From assembly GCF_003386285.1 (NCBI RefSeq), contig NZ_QPNC01000009.1, forward strand, positions 62,001 through 126,000: 64,000 nucleotides of DNA. The letters are read 5' to 3'. The stretch comes from Nocardiopsis sp. FIRDI 009. GTDB taxonomy: Bacteria > Actinomycetota > Actinomycetes > Streptosporangiales > Streptosporangiaceae. Position 1 is the first letter of the stretch, and every line of letters starts with the position of its first letter. Below the pieces are notes generated by a model that was not told where the DNA came from, made no database searches, and saw nothing but the letters and a program-made list of their open reading frames with translations. Shown here piece after piece: positions 35,500 through 45,444 of this stretch. A program made the translations under genes and the position numbers.

Positions 35500-36917
35500 C
35501 CCACACCGCACCCGCGCCGAACGCGACCCGGCGGCCCCGCATCGGCCTGTTCGGGATCATGCAGCCCCTGTACGACGACATGATCCCGGGCATCACCGAG
35601 CGCCAGGCCGCCTACGCCCGCGAGGTCGCCGAACGGCTCGCCCCCGTGGCCGACTGCGTGGCCGCCGAGCCCGTCCGGGGCCGTGACGACGCCGAACGCG
35701 TCATGCGGTCCTTCGAGGAACAGGACCTGGACGGCGTCCTCGTCGTCATGCTCACCTACGGACCCTCCCTGCGGGTCACCCGCGTGTTCAGCCGGATGCG
35801 GCTGCCGGTCGCCCTGGCCAACATCCAGCCCGACCCGAACGTCACCGCCGCCTGGGGCATGGACGAGATGACCTACAACCAGGGCATCCACGGCGCCCAG
35901 GACACCGCCAACGCCATGGTGCGCGCGGGCCTGCCCTTCGAGGTGATCACCGAGGAGTGGCACGGCGACGCCTTCGTCGAGCGGGTGGGCCGTTGGGCGC
36001 GCGCGGCCCGGGCGGTGACCGCCTGGAAGCGGCTCAGGGTCGGGGTCTTCGGCTACGCGATGAACGGCATGGGCGACGCGCGCACCGACGAGACCGCACT
36101 GATGCGCGCCCTGGGCCCGGAGATCGTCACCATCGCCCCCGGCGTCCTGCGCCGACGGATGGGAGCGCTCCCCAAGTCCGCCGTCGACGCCCTCCTGACC
36201 TGGGAGGACGAGCGGTTCGAGATCGACCCCCGCCTGTCCGAGGAGGAACGCCAGGACCACGCCCGCATGCAGCTGGGCATCGAGGAACTCCTGGTCGAGC
36301 ACGGGTGCGGGGCCTACTCCACCCACTTCGACGCCATCGCGGAGGACGGCCGCTTCGCGCGGCTGCCCATGGCCGCGGCCGCCAACCTCATGGCCAAGGG
36401 CTACGGATTCGCGGGGGAGGGCGACATCCTGGCCGCCTCCATCGTGTACGCGGGCCACCAGCTCGCGGGTGACGGGCACTTCACCGAGATGTACGCCATG
36501 GACTTCCCCAGCGACTCCGTCCTCATGAGCCACATGGGGGAGGGGAACTGGCGGATCGCCCGCGACGACGAGCCCGTCCGGCTGATCAAGCGCCCGCTCG
36601 GCATCGGCGGCCTCGACGACCCGCCCACGATCCTGTTCCGGTACCGGCCGGGCCCGGCGACACTGGCCTCGCTCGTCTCCCTCGGCGGCGAGGACTACCG
36701 GCTGGTGGTCGCCGAGGGCGAGGTGATCGACGCCCCGCCGCTGCCCGCGCTGGAGATGCCCTACGGCCAGTTCCGCCCCGACACCGGGATCCGCGGCTGC
36801 GTGGACGCCTGGCTCCGCGCCGGAGGCACCCACCACATGGTCATGAACACCGGTCGGCGCGGGGAGGACTGGCGGGCCTTCTGCGAACAGGCCGGGATCG
36901 AGCTCGTCCGGGTCTGA
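35496..36917 (+). CDS. araA: L-arabinose isomerase
   Basis: 473 residues from GTG 35496, coupled to araD; the frame is open far upstream but that part lies under araB and araD. Fucose/arabinose isomerase fold: RIGLFGIMQPLYDDMIPGITERQ, LDGVLVVMLTYGPSLRVTRVFSRMRLPVALANIQPDP, WGMDEMTYNQGIHGAQDTANAMVRAGLPFEVITEEWHGD and the Mn-site region AANLMAKGYGFAGEGDILAA and FTEMYAMDFPSDSVLMSHMGEGNW. Sequence is well diverged from the E. coli enzyme but the ordered motifs agree. It converts L-arabinose to L-ribulose. The three catabolic genes are complete. Confidence 0.92.
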   Translation: MTHTAPAPNATRRPRIGLFGIMQPLYDDMIPGITERQAAYAREVAERLAPVADCVAAEPVRGRDDAERVMRSFEEQDLDGVLVVMLTYGPSLRVTRVFSRMRLPVALANIQPDPNVTAAWGMDEMTYNQGIHGAQDTANAMVRAGLPFEVITEEWHGDAFVERVGRWARAARAVTAWKRLRVGVFGYAMNGMGDARTDETALMRALGPEIVTIAPGVLRRRMGALPKSAVDALLTWEDERFEIDPRLSEEERQDHARMQLGIEELLVEHGCGAYSTHFDAIAEDGRFARLPMAAAANLMAKGYGFAGEGDILAASIVYAGHQLAGDGHFTEMYAMDFPSDSVLMSHMGEGNWRIARDDEPVRLIKRPLGIGGLDDPPTILFRYRPGPATLASLVSLGGEDYRLVVAEGEVIDAPPLPALEMPYGQFRPDTGIRGCVDAWLRAGGTHHMVMNTGRRGEDWRAFCEQAGIELVRV

Positions 36918-36976
36918 CCCCGCCCGGCACCCCCAGGCACGACACCCCTCATCCCCCAAGCGCGAGGAGCCACACC

Positions 36977-38320
36977 GTGCGCGCCCACCACCCCCAGAAC
37001 ACCACCCGCGACCCGTCCCGGGGGACCGCCCCCGGGATGGGCCGCCGGGCCTTCCTCGGCACGGCCGCCGGGCTCGGCGCCGCCGCGCTGGGCACCACGG
37101 CCTGCGCCCCACCCGACACCCTGCTCGACGGCCGTACCCGGTTGCGGCAGTGGAACCTGTTCTCGGGCGGCGACGGGCTGCGGATGATCGAGATGCACGA
37201 CGCCTACCGGGCCGAACATCCCGGTATCGACCTCCGCGCCACCACCTTCGACTGGGGCGCCCCGTTCTACACCAAGGTCGCCATGGGCGCGGCGGGCGGG
37301 CGCGGCGCCGACATCGCCACCGTGCACGTCTCCCGACTGGAGAGCCTGGCGCCCGGCCGCCTGCTGGACCCGATCGACCCGGATCTCCTGGCCGGGTTCG
37401 GCATCGATGACACCGTCGTGCTGCCCCACATCTGGGAGCAGTGCTTCTTCGACGGACGGCTGTACGCCATCCCCATCGACACCCACGTGCTCATCCAGTT
37501 CTACAACCTGGACGTGTGCCGCCGGGCCGGGCTGCTCGACGAGGAGGACCGGCTCGTCGAGACCACCGGACTGGACGACTACCTCGCCATGCTGCGCGAG
37601 ATCAGGAACGTCACCGGCGCCTACGGCCTGTCCGTCGACACCTGGAACCCCTGGGCGAACTTCTGGGCGCTCTACCGCCAGCAGGACGGGGACATCGTCT
37701 TCGGCGAGGACGACTACGAGATGGACGACGACCGGGCCCTGGCCGCGATGGAGGTCCTGTACCGCCTCTCCGAGGAGGGGCTCGCGCCCCGCCACTCCAT
37801 GTTGGCCGACACCGCCGCCAACCTGTCCAACGGCCGGGCCGGACTGATGATCCACGGCAACTGGGAGATCCCGACCCTGGAGGCCACGGGGGTGGGGTTC
37901 TCCGCCACCCAGTTCCCGAACGTGTTCGGCAACCACCGCACACGGGGCGACTCGCACTGCTACGTGTTCCCACACCAGCGCGACCGCGATCCCGAACGCA
38001 CCCGGGCCGCCGCCGAGTACGCCGCGTGGATGCTGCGCAACAGCATCACCTGGGCGGAGGGCGGCCACGTCCCGGCCTACCAGCCGGTCGTGGAGAGCGC
38101 CGAGTACGACGCGTTGCACCCCCAGTCCGAGTACCGCGAGGCCGCCGAGAACGTGCAGTTCGAGCCCCGGGCCTGGTTCAGCGGATCGGCCGGACGGCTC
38201 CAGGACGAGGCGACCGGTGCGCTGACCACCCTCCACCAGGGGACCCAGACCCCGGAAGAGGCGCTGGACCAGCTCAAACGCACCATCCGCAGTCTGCTGT
38301 CCGTTCCGTCGCCGGTGTGA
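36977..38320 (+). CDS. CUT1 ABC importer, sugar-binding lipoprotein
   Basis: 447 residues, GTG 36977 after GCGAGGAGCC. The signal is of twin-arginine type (GRRAFLGTAAGLGAAALGTTAC) with lipid-modified Cys43. The mature protein is an SBP_bac_1 fold: RLRQWNLFSGGDGLRMIEMHDAYRAEHPGIDLRATTFDWGAPFYTKVAMGAAGGRGADIATVHVSRLESLAPGRLLDPID and GRAGLMIHGNWEIPTLE. It delivers a sugar to the two permeases that follow. Arabinose, arabinobiose or arabino-oligosaccharides are likely from the neighbouring arabinanase gene. Confidence 0.92.
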   Translation: MRAHHPQNTTRDPSRGTAPGMGRRAFLGTAAGLGAAALGTTACAPPDTLLDGRTRLRQWNLFSGGDGLRMIEMHDAYRAEHPGIDLRATTFDWGAPFYTKVAMGAAGGRGADIATVHVSRLESLAPGRLLDPIDPDLLAGFGIDDTVVLPHIWEQCFFDGRLYAIPIDTHVLIQFYNLDVCRRAGLLDEEDRLVETTGLDDYLAMLREIRNVTGAYGLSVDTWNPWANFWALYRQQDGDIVFGEDDYEMDDDRALAAMEVLYRLSEEGLAPRHSMLADTAANLSNGRAGLMIHGNWEIPTLEATGVGFSATQFPNVFGNHRTRGDSHCYVFPHQRDRDPERTRAAAEYAAWMLRNSITWAEGGHVPAYQPVVESAEYDALHPQSEYREAAENVQFEPRAWFSGSAGRLQDEATGALTTLHQGTQTPEEALDQLKRTIRSLLSVPSPV

Positions 38321-38331
38321 GGGAGCCCGCC

Positions 38332-39282
38332 ATGACCCAGAGGACCCACGTTCCCGCACCCCGAACCCCACCCGAAGCGGTCCCCCCGGCGCCCCGGGAC
38401 CTCGTCGACGTCCGCGGCGGACCGCCCGCCTGGACCGGCCTGTGGTTCGTTCTGCCCTTCCTCGCCTTCTACGTCCTCTTCCTGCTCTGGCCCGCCGTCG
38501 TCGGCCTCGGCTACACCTTCACCGACCGCAGCCTGGCCGGGGGGCCGGTCTCCTTCGTGGGCGTGGACAACTGGCGGGAGAGCCTGACCGACCCCGCCCT
38601 CCACGCCTCCCTGTGGAACACGTTGTGGTTCACGCTCCTGAGCGTGCCCCTCATGGTGCTGCTCGCCCTCGGCCTGGCCCTGCTGACCGACCACGCCCGC
38701 CGCCTCGGCTGGTTCCTCCGGTTCTCGTTCTTCGCCCCGTTCGTGCTGCCGGTCACGGTGATGACCCTCATCTGGGGGTGGATGTACAACCCCAGCCTGG
38801 GCCTGTTCAACGGCACGCTGGGCCGGTTCGGGATCGAGGGTCCCGAGTGGCTGTTCAGCGAGGACACGGCGATGTTCTCCGTGGTCATCGCCACCGCGTG
38901 GTGGCAGGTCGGGTTCAACTACCTGCTGTACCTGGCCGCCATGCGGTCCATCCCCGGGGACGTCTACGAGGCCGCCGCCATCGACGGGGCGGGGGCCTGG
39001 CAGCGCGTCGGACGGATCACCCTGCCGATGCTGACCCGCACCACCGCGCTCATCACCGTCCTCCAGCTCATCGGCTCGCTGCGCGTGTTCGAGCAGATCT
39101 ACCTGATGACGATGGGCGGCCCCAACTTCTCCACCCGCACCGTCATCCAGTACGTCTACGACTCCGGGTTCGTCGGTCTGCGGATCGGCCTGGCCTCGTC
39201 CATGGCCTACATCTTCATGGCCTTGATCATCGTCGCCTCCATCGCCCAGTTCCGACTGTTCACCCGGAAGGAGGAGGCGTGA
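38332..39282 (+). CDS. CUT1 ABC importer permease (MalF/AraP type)
   Basis: 316 residues, ATG 38332 after GGGAGC. Six membrane segments, starting with WFVLPFLAFYVLFLLWPAVVGLGYTF and ending AYIFMALIIVASIAQFRLF. The cytoplasmic EAA loop is EAAAIDGAGAWQRVGRITLPML, the ATPase contact. First of two permease subunits; the stop overlaps the second permease gene (TGATG). Confidence 0.93.
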   Translation: MTQRTHVPAPRTPPEAVPPAPRDLVDVRGGPPAWTGLWFVLPFLAFYVLFLLWPAVVGLGYTFTDRSLAGGPVSFVGVDNWRESLTDPALHASLWNTLWFTLLSVPLMVLLALGLALLTDHARRLGWFLRFSFFAPFVLPVTVMTLIWGWMYNPSLGLFNGTLGRFGIEGPEWLFSEDTAMFSVVIATAWWQVGFNYLLYLAAMRSIPGDVYEAAAIDGAGAWQRVGRITLPMLTRTTALITVLQLIGSLRVFEQIYLMTMGGPNFSTRTVIQYVYDSGFVGLRIGLASSMAYIFMALIIVASIAQFRLFTRKEEA

Positions 39283-40175
39283 TGGCCACCACCACCGAGG
39301 CGCCGTCCGCGCCGAACGCCGACGCCGCCACACGCGCCCCCGTCCGCGGCCGTCGCCGGTTCCCCGTCGGCGCCGCCGCCCTGTACACGGTCGCCGTCCT
39401 GGCCGCCCTCGCCTGGCTCACCCCCCTGCTGTGGGCCTTCGCCACCTCGGTCAAACCCGAGGGAGAGACGACCGCGATGCCACCGGCGTGGCTCACCTCC
39501 AACCTCACCTGGGAGGCGTACGCGCTCGTCCTGGGCGGCGGAGGCATCGTCCGATGGACGGTGAACTCCCTCATCACCACCGTGATCGTCACCGCGCTCA
39601 CCCTGGTGCTGTGCGTCCTGGCCGCCTACGGCTTCTCCCGGTTCGACTTCCGGGGCAGACCCTGGCTGTTCGCTCTGGTCATCGGCGGCATCCTCATCCC
39701 GCCGCAGGTCCTGATCGTGCCGCAGTTCGTCCTCATGACCCAGATGGGCCTGGTGGACACCTACTGGGGGATCGCGCTGCCGCAGGTGGTCGCCCCGGTG
39801 TTCGTGTTCGTCCTCAAACGGTTCTTCGACGCCATCCCCCGCGACTACGAGGACGCGGCCCGGCTCGACGGCGCCGGTCCCGTGCGGATCCTGTGGAACG
39901 TCGTCCTTCCGCTGTCGCGCCCGGTGCTCACGGCGGTCGGGATCTTCACGTTCATCGGTGCGTGGAACAACTTCCTGTGGCCGTTCATCGTGGTCAACGA
40001 CCCGCAGATGATGACCCTCCCCGTGGGCCTGGGCACCGTCACGGGCGGCTACGGCATCCAGTACGCCCGGGACATGGCCTCCGCCGTGCTCGGCGCCTTC
40101 CCCCTGCTCATCGTCTTCCTGCTGTTCCAGCGGCACGTCGTCACCGGTGTCGCCGGAGCCGGGATCAAGGGCTGA
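39282..40175 (+). CDS. CUT1 ABC importer permease (MalG/AraQ type)
   Basis: 297 residues, translationally coupled to the preceding permease. Six membrane segments with the EAA loop EDAARLDGAGPVRILWNVVLPLSRPVL and the MalG-type ending LLIVFLLFQRHVVTGVAGAGIKG. No ATPase gene accompanies the binding protein and the two permeases. In streptomycetes such CUT1 systems use the shared ATPase MsiK, and the same is likely here. The arabinanase gene starts 26 nt downstream. Confidence 0.94.
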   Translation: MATTTEAPSAPNADAATRAPVRGRRRFPVGAAALYTVAVLAALAWLTPLLWAFATSVKPEGETTAMPPAWLTSNLTWEAYALVLGGGGIVRWTVNSLITTVIVTALTLVLCVLAAYGFSRFDFRGRPWLFALVIGGILIPPQVLIVPQFVLMTQMGLVDTYWGIALPQVVAPVFVFVLKRFFDAIPRDYEDAARLDGAGPVRILWNVVLPLSRPVLTAVGIFTFIGAWNNFLWPFIVVNDPQMMTLPVGLGTVTGGYGIQYARDMASAVLGAFPLLIVFLLFQRHVVTGVAGAGIKG

Positions 40176-40201
40176 CCCGCCCCCCACCTCCAGGAGCCCC
40201 C

Positions 40202-41260
40202 ATGAAACGCGCGCTCACCCGGATCGCGGCGGTCCTGACCACCGCCGCCCTGACCCTGACCCTGGCCGCACCCGCCTTCGCCGGGCGGGACGACTGGGAC
40301 GTGCCGCCCAACAACCCCGGGCTGCCGGTCTTCGGCCACCAGCCCGACGACGTCCACCCGTTCGCCGGGGGGCTGCGCGTCCACGACCCCGCCCTCCACC
40401 GGGGCGGCCCCGGAGAGGACTGGTACGTCTTCGGGACGGGCCACCCCGAGATCGGCGACGGCAACATCCAGATCCGCAGCTCCCCCGACGGCCGCCACTG
40501 GACCTACACCGGAACGGTGTGGGACACCAGGCCCGCGTGGATCACCGAGGCGATCCCCGGAGTCGAGACCCTGTGGGCCCCGGAGATCCACCACTTCGAC
40601 GGCACCTACTACCTGTACTACTCGGCCTCCACGTTCGGTTCCAACCGCTCACTGATCGCCCTGGCCACCAACACCACCCTCGACCCGGAGGACCCCGACT
40701 ACGCGTGGGTCGACCGGGGGGCGGTGTTCGCGTCCTTCCCCGGCGACCCGTACAACGCCATCGACCCCGCGGTCGTGGCCGACGCCAAGGGGCGTCACTG
40801 GATGGCCTTCGGCTCCTACTGGAGCGGCATCCGGATGGTCGAACTCGACATGCCCGGCGGAGGCGTCGCCGACGGCGCCGAGGTCCTGCACCTGGCCGAC
40901 CGCCGGGAACCGCCCAACGCCGTGGAGGGGCCGGCGATCGTCCACCGTGGCGGCTACTACTACCTGTTCGTCTCCTTCGACGCCTGCTGCCGGGTCGGCG
41001 CCGACTACAAGATCGCCGTCGGCCGCTCCACCGACGTCACCGGCCCCTACGTCGACGCCGACGGCGTCCCCCTGCTCCGGGGAGGCGGCACCGTGATCGC
41101 CGCCGAGGAGGGCACCATCACCGGCTCCGGCGGCCAGTCCGTCTCCGGCGGTCTGCTCGCCCACCACTACTACGACACCGACCTGGGTCCCGACCTCGAC
41201 TTCCGCATGGCCCTGCGCGAACTGCTGTGGACCCCCGACGGCTGGCCGTACGTCCGCTGA
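40202..41260 (+). CDS. Secreted GH43 endo-arabinanase-type glycoside hydrolase
   Basis: 352 residues, ATG 40202 after CAGGAG. A clear Sec signal peptide (MKRALTRIAAVLTTAALTL, cleavage after APAFA). The five-bladed GH43 propeller is shown by VHDPALHRG with catalytic-base Asp62, GVETLWAPEIHHFDGTYYLYYSAS, NAIDPAVVADAKGRHWMAFGSYWSGIRMVEL with the middle Asp, and NAVEGPAIVHRGGYYYLFVSFDACC with the acid Glu. This ordered set is that of subfamily enzymes cutting alpha-1,5-arabinan. Products would enter by the importers on either side. Confidence 0.9.
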   Translation: MKRALTRIAAVLTTAALTLTLAAPAFAGRDDWDVPPNNPGLPVFGHQPDDVHPFAGGLRVHDPALHRGGPGEDWYVFGTGHPEIGDGNIQIRSSPDGRHWTYTGTVWDTRPAWITEAIPGVETLWAPEIHHFDGTYYLYYSASTFGSNRSLIALATNTTLDPEDPDYAWVDRGAVFASFPGDPYNAIDPAVVADAKGRHWMAFGSYWSGIRMVELDMPGGGVADGAEVLHLADRREPPNAVEGPAIVHRGGYYYLFVSFDACCRVGADYKIAVGRSTDVTGPYVDADGVPLLRGGGTVIAAEEGTITGSGGQSVSGGLLAHHYYDTDLGPDLDFRMALRELLWTPDGWPYVR

Positions 41261-41288
41261 GAAGAACAGTTTCCGGAACGGAGAACGC

Positions 41289-42812
41289 ATGCTCAACGCG
41301 TCCCTGACCACCGACCCCGGGGCGGTCGTCGCCCCGGTCCACCGCCGCACGTTCGGCTCCTTCGTCGAACACATGGGCCGTTGCGTCTACACCGGCCTCT
41401 ACGAGCCCGACCACCCCACCGCCGACGCCGACGGGTTCCGGCGGGACGTGGCCGACCTCGTCCGCGAACTCGGCGTCACCACCGTGCGCTACCCCGGCGG
41501 CAACTTCGTCTCCGGCTACCGGTGGGAGGACGGGGTCGGTCCCAAGGCGGACCGGCCGGTCCGCCGCGAACTGGCCTGGCACAGCCTGGAGACCAACCAG
41601 TTCGGCCTGAACGAGTTCATGACCTGGTGCCGACGGCTCGGCATCGAGCCGATGATGGCCGTCAACCTCGGCACCCGCGGCCTCCAGGAGGCCCTGGACC
41701 TGCTGGAGTACGCCAACCACCCCGGCGGCACCCGCCTGTCGGATCTGCGCGCCGCCCACGGACACCCCGAGCCCCACGACATCCGCATGTGGTGCCTGGG
41801 CAACGAGATGGACGGCCCCTGGCAGATCGGCCACCTCGACGCCCGCTCCTACGGCCGCAAGGCCGCCCGGGTCGCCCGCGCCATGCGGATGGCCGACCGG
41901 GACCTGGAACTGGTCGTGTGCGGCAGCTCCGGATCGTCGATGCCGACCTTCGGCTCGTGGGAGGCCACCGTCCTGGAGGAGACCTACGACGCCGTCTCCC
42001 ACATCTCCCTGCACGCCTACTACGAGGAACACGACGGCGACCTGGCCAGCTTCCTCGGCTCGGTCACCGACATGGACCACTTCATCGACTCGGTGGTCGC
42101 CACCGCCGACGCCGTCGGAGCCAGGCTGCGCGACCCCAAACGGATCCAGCTCTCCTTCGACGAGTGGAACGTGTGGTACCTGAGCCGTTTCCAGGAACAG
42201 GCGGCCGTCCAGCCCACCGACGACTGGCGGGTGGCGCCCCGCGTCATCGAGGACCGCTACAACGTCGCCGACGCCGTCGTGGTCGGCAACATGCTCATCA
42301 GCCTCCTCCGGCACGGTGACCGCGTCACCGCCGCCAGCCAGGCCCAGCTCGCCAACGTCATCGCCCCGATCATGACCGAACCGGGCGGTCCCGCCTGGCG
42401 GCAGACCATCTTCCACCCCTTCGCCCTCACCGCCCGCTCCGCCGTCGGCCGGGTGGTGCGCGCCGACGTGACCGCCCCCGTCCAGGACACCGCGAGGTAC
42501 GGCGAGGTGCCCGTCGTCGACGCCGCACTCACCCACGACCCCGACTGCGGCACGGCGGCCCTGTTCATCGTCAACCGCTCCGTCGACCAACCGGTCACCC
42601 TCGGCGCCGACCTGCGGGGCCTGCGCGCGGAGAAGGTCACCGAGGCGCTCACCCTGTCCGACCCCGACACGTACGCGACCAACACAGCGGACCAGCCGGA
42701 CCGGGTCACGCCCTCGGCCAACGAGGACGTCCGGCTGGAGGACGGACGGCTCACCGCGGTCCTGCCCCCGGTCTCCTGGTCCGTCGTCACCCTGTCCACC
42801 GACCGCGGCTGA
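41289..42812 (+). CDS. abfA: Intracellular GH51 alpha-L-arabinofuranosidase
   Basis: 507 residues, the normal length, no signal peptide. TIM barrel with [56 protein letters not shown] with acid/base Glu173, and [11 protein letters not shown] with nucleophile Glu292, then the C-terminal beta domain. It removes terminal arabinofuranose from imported oligosaccharides. ATG 41289 follows GGAACGGAGAACGC. Confidence 0.95.
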   Translation: MLNASLTTDPGAVVAPVHRRTFGSFVEHMGRCVYTGLYEPDHPTADADGFRRDVADLVRELGVTTVRYPGGNFVSGYRWEDGVGPKADRPVRRELAWHSLETNQFGLNEFMTWCRRLGIEPMMAVNLGTRGLQEALDLLEYANHPGGTRLSDLRAAHGHPEPHDIRMWCLGNEMDGPWQIGHLDARSYGRKAARVARAMRMADRDLELVVCGSSGSSMPTFGSWEATVLEETYDAVSHISLHAYYEEHDGDLASFLGSVTDMDHFIDSVVATADAVGARLRDPKRIQLSFDEWNVWYLSRFQEQAAVQPTDDWRVAPRVIEDRYNVADAVVVGNMLISLLRHGDRVTAASQAQLANVIAPIMTEPGGPAWRQTIFHPFALTARSAVGRVVRADVTAPVQDTARYGEVPVVDAALTHDPDCGTAALFIVNRSVDQPVTLGADLRGLRAEKVTEALTLSDPDTYATNTADQPDRVTPSANEDVRLEDGRLTAVLPPVSWSVVTLSTDRG

Positions 42813-42826
42813 GAAACGAGGCACCC

Positions 42827-43912
42827 ATGCGCGGACACCTGACCACTGCGGCAGCACTACTCACGGCATCTCTCCTGCTCACCGGGTGCGGGGGCGTGGG
42901 CGACGCCGCCCGCCCCGAGGGCGAACGGGGCGTCGTCGGCATCTCCATGCCCACCCAGTCCTCCGAGCGCTGGATCAACGACGGCGAGAACATGGTCGCC
43001 GAATTCGAGTCCCGCGGCTTCGGCACCGACCTCCAGTACGCCGAGGACGTCGTGGAGGACCAGGTCGCCCAGATCGAGAACATGATCACGCGGGGCGCCG
43101 ACGTGCTGGTCATCGCCGCCGTCGACGGCGAGGCCCTCGGCGACGTGCTCGACATGGCCGACGCCGGCGACATCCCCGTCATCGCCTACGACCGGCTCAT
43201 CCGCGGCAGCGAGCACGTCGACTACTACGCCACCTTCGACAACTTCGAGGTGGGCGTCCTCCAGGGCCGGTACATCGTCGACGCCCTCGACCTGGAAAGC
43301 GGGGAGGGCCCGTTCAACATCGAGCTGTTCGGCGGCTCGCCCGACGACAACAACGCCTACTTCTTCAACGACGGGGCGATGTCGGTGCTCCAGCCCCACA
43401 TCGACGACGGGACCCTCGTCGTCCGCAGCGGCCAGACCGGGATGGAGCAGATCGCCATCCACCGCTGGGACGGAGCCACCGCCCAGGCCCGCATGGACAA
43501 CCTGCTCAGTGCCAACTACTCCGACGAGGAGGTGCACGCGGTCCTGTCGCCCTACGACGGGATCAGCCTCGGGGTGATCGAATCGCTGCGCGCGGTCGGC
43601 TACGGCACGGACAGCCGACCCTTCCCCGTCGTCACCGGACAGGACGCCGAGGTCGCCTCGGTCATGTCCATCATCGCCGGGGAGCAGACCCAGACCGTGT
43701 TCAAGGACACCCGCGCCCTGGCCGAACAGACCGTGACCATGGTCGAGGCCGTGGTCGAGGGGGAGGAGGTCCCGGTCAACGACACCGAGAGCTACGACAA
43801 CGGCGCCCGGGTCGTCCCCTCCTACCTGCTCGAACCCGTCTCGGTCGACATCGACAACTACCACGAGGTGCTGGTCGGCAGCGGCTACTACGAGGAGTCG
43901 GACCTGCGATGA
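42827..43912 (+). CDS. chvE: ChvE-type sugar-binding lipoprotein
   Basis: 361 residues. Lipoprotein signal with LLLTGC and Cys21. Periplasmic-binding fold of the CUT2 class: [105 protein letters not shown]. The aromatic and acidic sugar-contact residues ([17 protein letters not shown]) are those of ChvE, which binds aldoses such as arabinose, xylose and galactose. It overlaps the ATPase gene by ATGA. Confidence 0.93.
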   Translation: MRGHLTTAAALLTASLLLTGCGGVGDAARPEGERGVVGISMPTQSSERWINDGENMVAEFESRGFGTDLQYAEDVVEDQVAQIENMITRGADVLVIAAVDGEALGDVLDMADAGDIPVIAYDRLIRGSEHVDYYATFDNFEVGVLQGRYIVDALDLESGEGPFNIELFGGSPDDNNAYFFNDGAMSVLQPHIDDGTLVVRSGQTGMEQIAIHRWDGATAQARMDNLLSANYSDEEVHAVLSPYDGISLGVIESLRAVGYGTDSRPFPVVTGQDAEVASVMSIIAGEQTQTVFKDTRALAEQTVTMVEAVVEGEEVPVNDTESYDNGARVVPSYLLEPVSVDIDNYHEVLVGSGYYEESDLR

Positions 43913-45444
43913 CAGCCGAACCGCTCCTGCTGATGCGCGGCATCCGCAAGGAGTTCCCCGGTGTGCGCGCCCTGGACGACGTGTCGCTGGACGTCGGCCA
44001 CGGGCGGATCCACGCCCTCATGGGAGAGAACGGCGCGGGCAAGTCCACCCTGATGAAGGTGCTCAGCGGGGTGCACCAGGCCGGCTCCTACGAGGGCGAG
44101 ATCCTCATGGACGGCCGACCGTGCGCGTTCACCGGCGTCGCCGACAGTGAACGCGCCGGGATCGCCATCATCCACCAGGAGTTGGCCCTGGTCCCGCAGC
44201 TGTCGATCAGCGAGAACGTCTTCCTCGGCCACGAGCGGAGCCGCTACGGGATCGTCGACTGGGGCGCCACCCACGCCGAGGCGCGCGCCCTCCTGCGGAG
44301 GGTCGGTCTGGACGAGAACCCCGCGACACCCGTCTCGGAGCTCAGCGTCGGCGCCCAACAGCTCGTGGAGATCGCCAAGGCCCTGGCCAAGCGGGTGCGG
44401 CTCCTGATCCTGGACGAGCCGACCTCGGCGCTGAACGAGCGGGAGAGCACCCGTCTGCTCGACCTCCTCCTGGACCTGCGCGACCAGGGGGTGGCGTGCA
44501 TCCTCATCTCACACAAGCTCAACGAGGTCGTCCGGGTCTGCGACGAGGTCACCATCCTCCGTGACGGACGGACCGTGGAGACCCTCACCGTGGCGGACGG
44601 CCTCGACGAGGACCGCGTCATCCGGGGGATGGTCGGCCGCGACCTGGACCAGCGCCACCCGCCCCGGGTCGGCGGGGTCGGCGAGGTGCGCTTCGAGGTC
44701 CGGGACTGGACCGTGGACCACCCCACCCAGGCCGGTCGGCGCGTGGTCGACGGGGTCGACCTGACCCTGCGCGCGGGCGAGGTGGTGGGCATGGCGGGCC
44801 TCATGGGCGCCGGGCGCACCGAGTTCGCGATGAACCTGTTCGGCCGCTCCTACGGTCGGTACGTCCGCGGCGCCCTGTTCAGGGACGGCGGGGAACTGCG
44901 GACGGACGACGTCTCCCGGGCCGTTCGCGGGGGCGTCGCCTACGTGCCCGAGGACCGCAAGGGACTCGGCCTGGTCCTCGACGACGACATCCGCCGCAAC
45001 ACCACCCTGGCCGCCCTGCACCGGGTGTCCGACCACGGGGTGGTCGACCCCGGGCGCGAGACCGTGGAGACCGCGCGCGTCATCGACCGGATGCGGGTGC
45101 GCAGCCACGGCCCGACCCAGACCGTGCGCACCCTCAGCGGCGGCAACCAGCAGAAGGTCGTACTGGGCAAGTGGATGTTCACCCGACCCGAACTGCTCAT
45201 CCTCGACGAGCCCACCCGAGGGATCGACGTCGGGGCCAAGTACGAGATCTACCTGATCATCCGCCAGCTCGCCGCCGAGGGCGCGTGCGTGCTCCTCATC
45301 TCCTCCGAGCTGCCCGAGATCCTCGGCATGTGCGACCGGATCTACACGATGTGCGAGGGCCGGATCACCGGCGAGGTCCCCGGTGAGTCGGCCGACCAGG
45401 AGACCCTCATGAGACTCATGACCAGAACCGGGGAGCACCCGTGA
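43909..45444 (+). CDS. gguA: CUT2 sugar importer ATPase, duplicated ABC
   Basis: 511 residues, ATG 43909 overlapping the chvE stop. Two fused ATP-binding cassettes: Walker [18 protein letters not shown], signature [16 protein letters not shown] and Walker [14 protein letters not shown] in the first; the second has a degenerate Walker A ([16 protein letters not shown]), signature [15 protein letters not shown] and Walker [15 protein letters not shown]. This asymmetry is normal for the RbsA/XylG/GguA group. Confidence 0.95.
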   Translation: MTAEPLLLMRGIRKEFPGVRALDDVSLDVGHGRIHALMGENGAGKSTLMKVLSGVHQAGSYEGEILMDGRPCAFTGVADSERAGIAIIHQELALVPQLSISENVFLGHERSRYGIVDWGATHAEARALLRRVGLDENPATPVSELSVGAQQLVEIAKALAKRVRLLILDEPTSALNERESTRLLDLLLDLRDQGVACILISHKLNEVVRVCDEVTILRDGRTVETLTVADGLDEDRVIRGMVGRDLDQRHPPRVGGVGEVRFEVRDWTVDHPTQAGRRVVDGVDLTLRAGEVVGMAGLMGAGRTEFAMNLFGRSYGRYVRGALFRDGGELRTDDVSRAVRGGVAYVPEDRKGLGLVLDDDIRRNTTLAALHRVSDHGVVDPGRETVETARVIDRMRVRSHGPTQTVRTLSGGNQQKVVLGKWMFTRPELLILDEPTRGIDVGAKYEIYLIIRQLAAEGACVLLISSELPEILGMCDRIYTMCEGRITGEVPGESADQETLMRLMTRTGEHP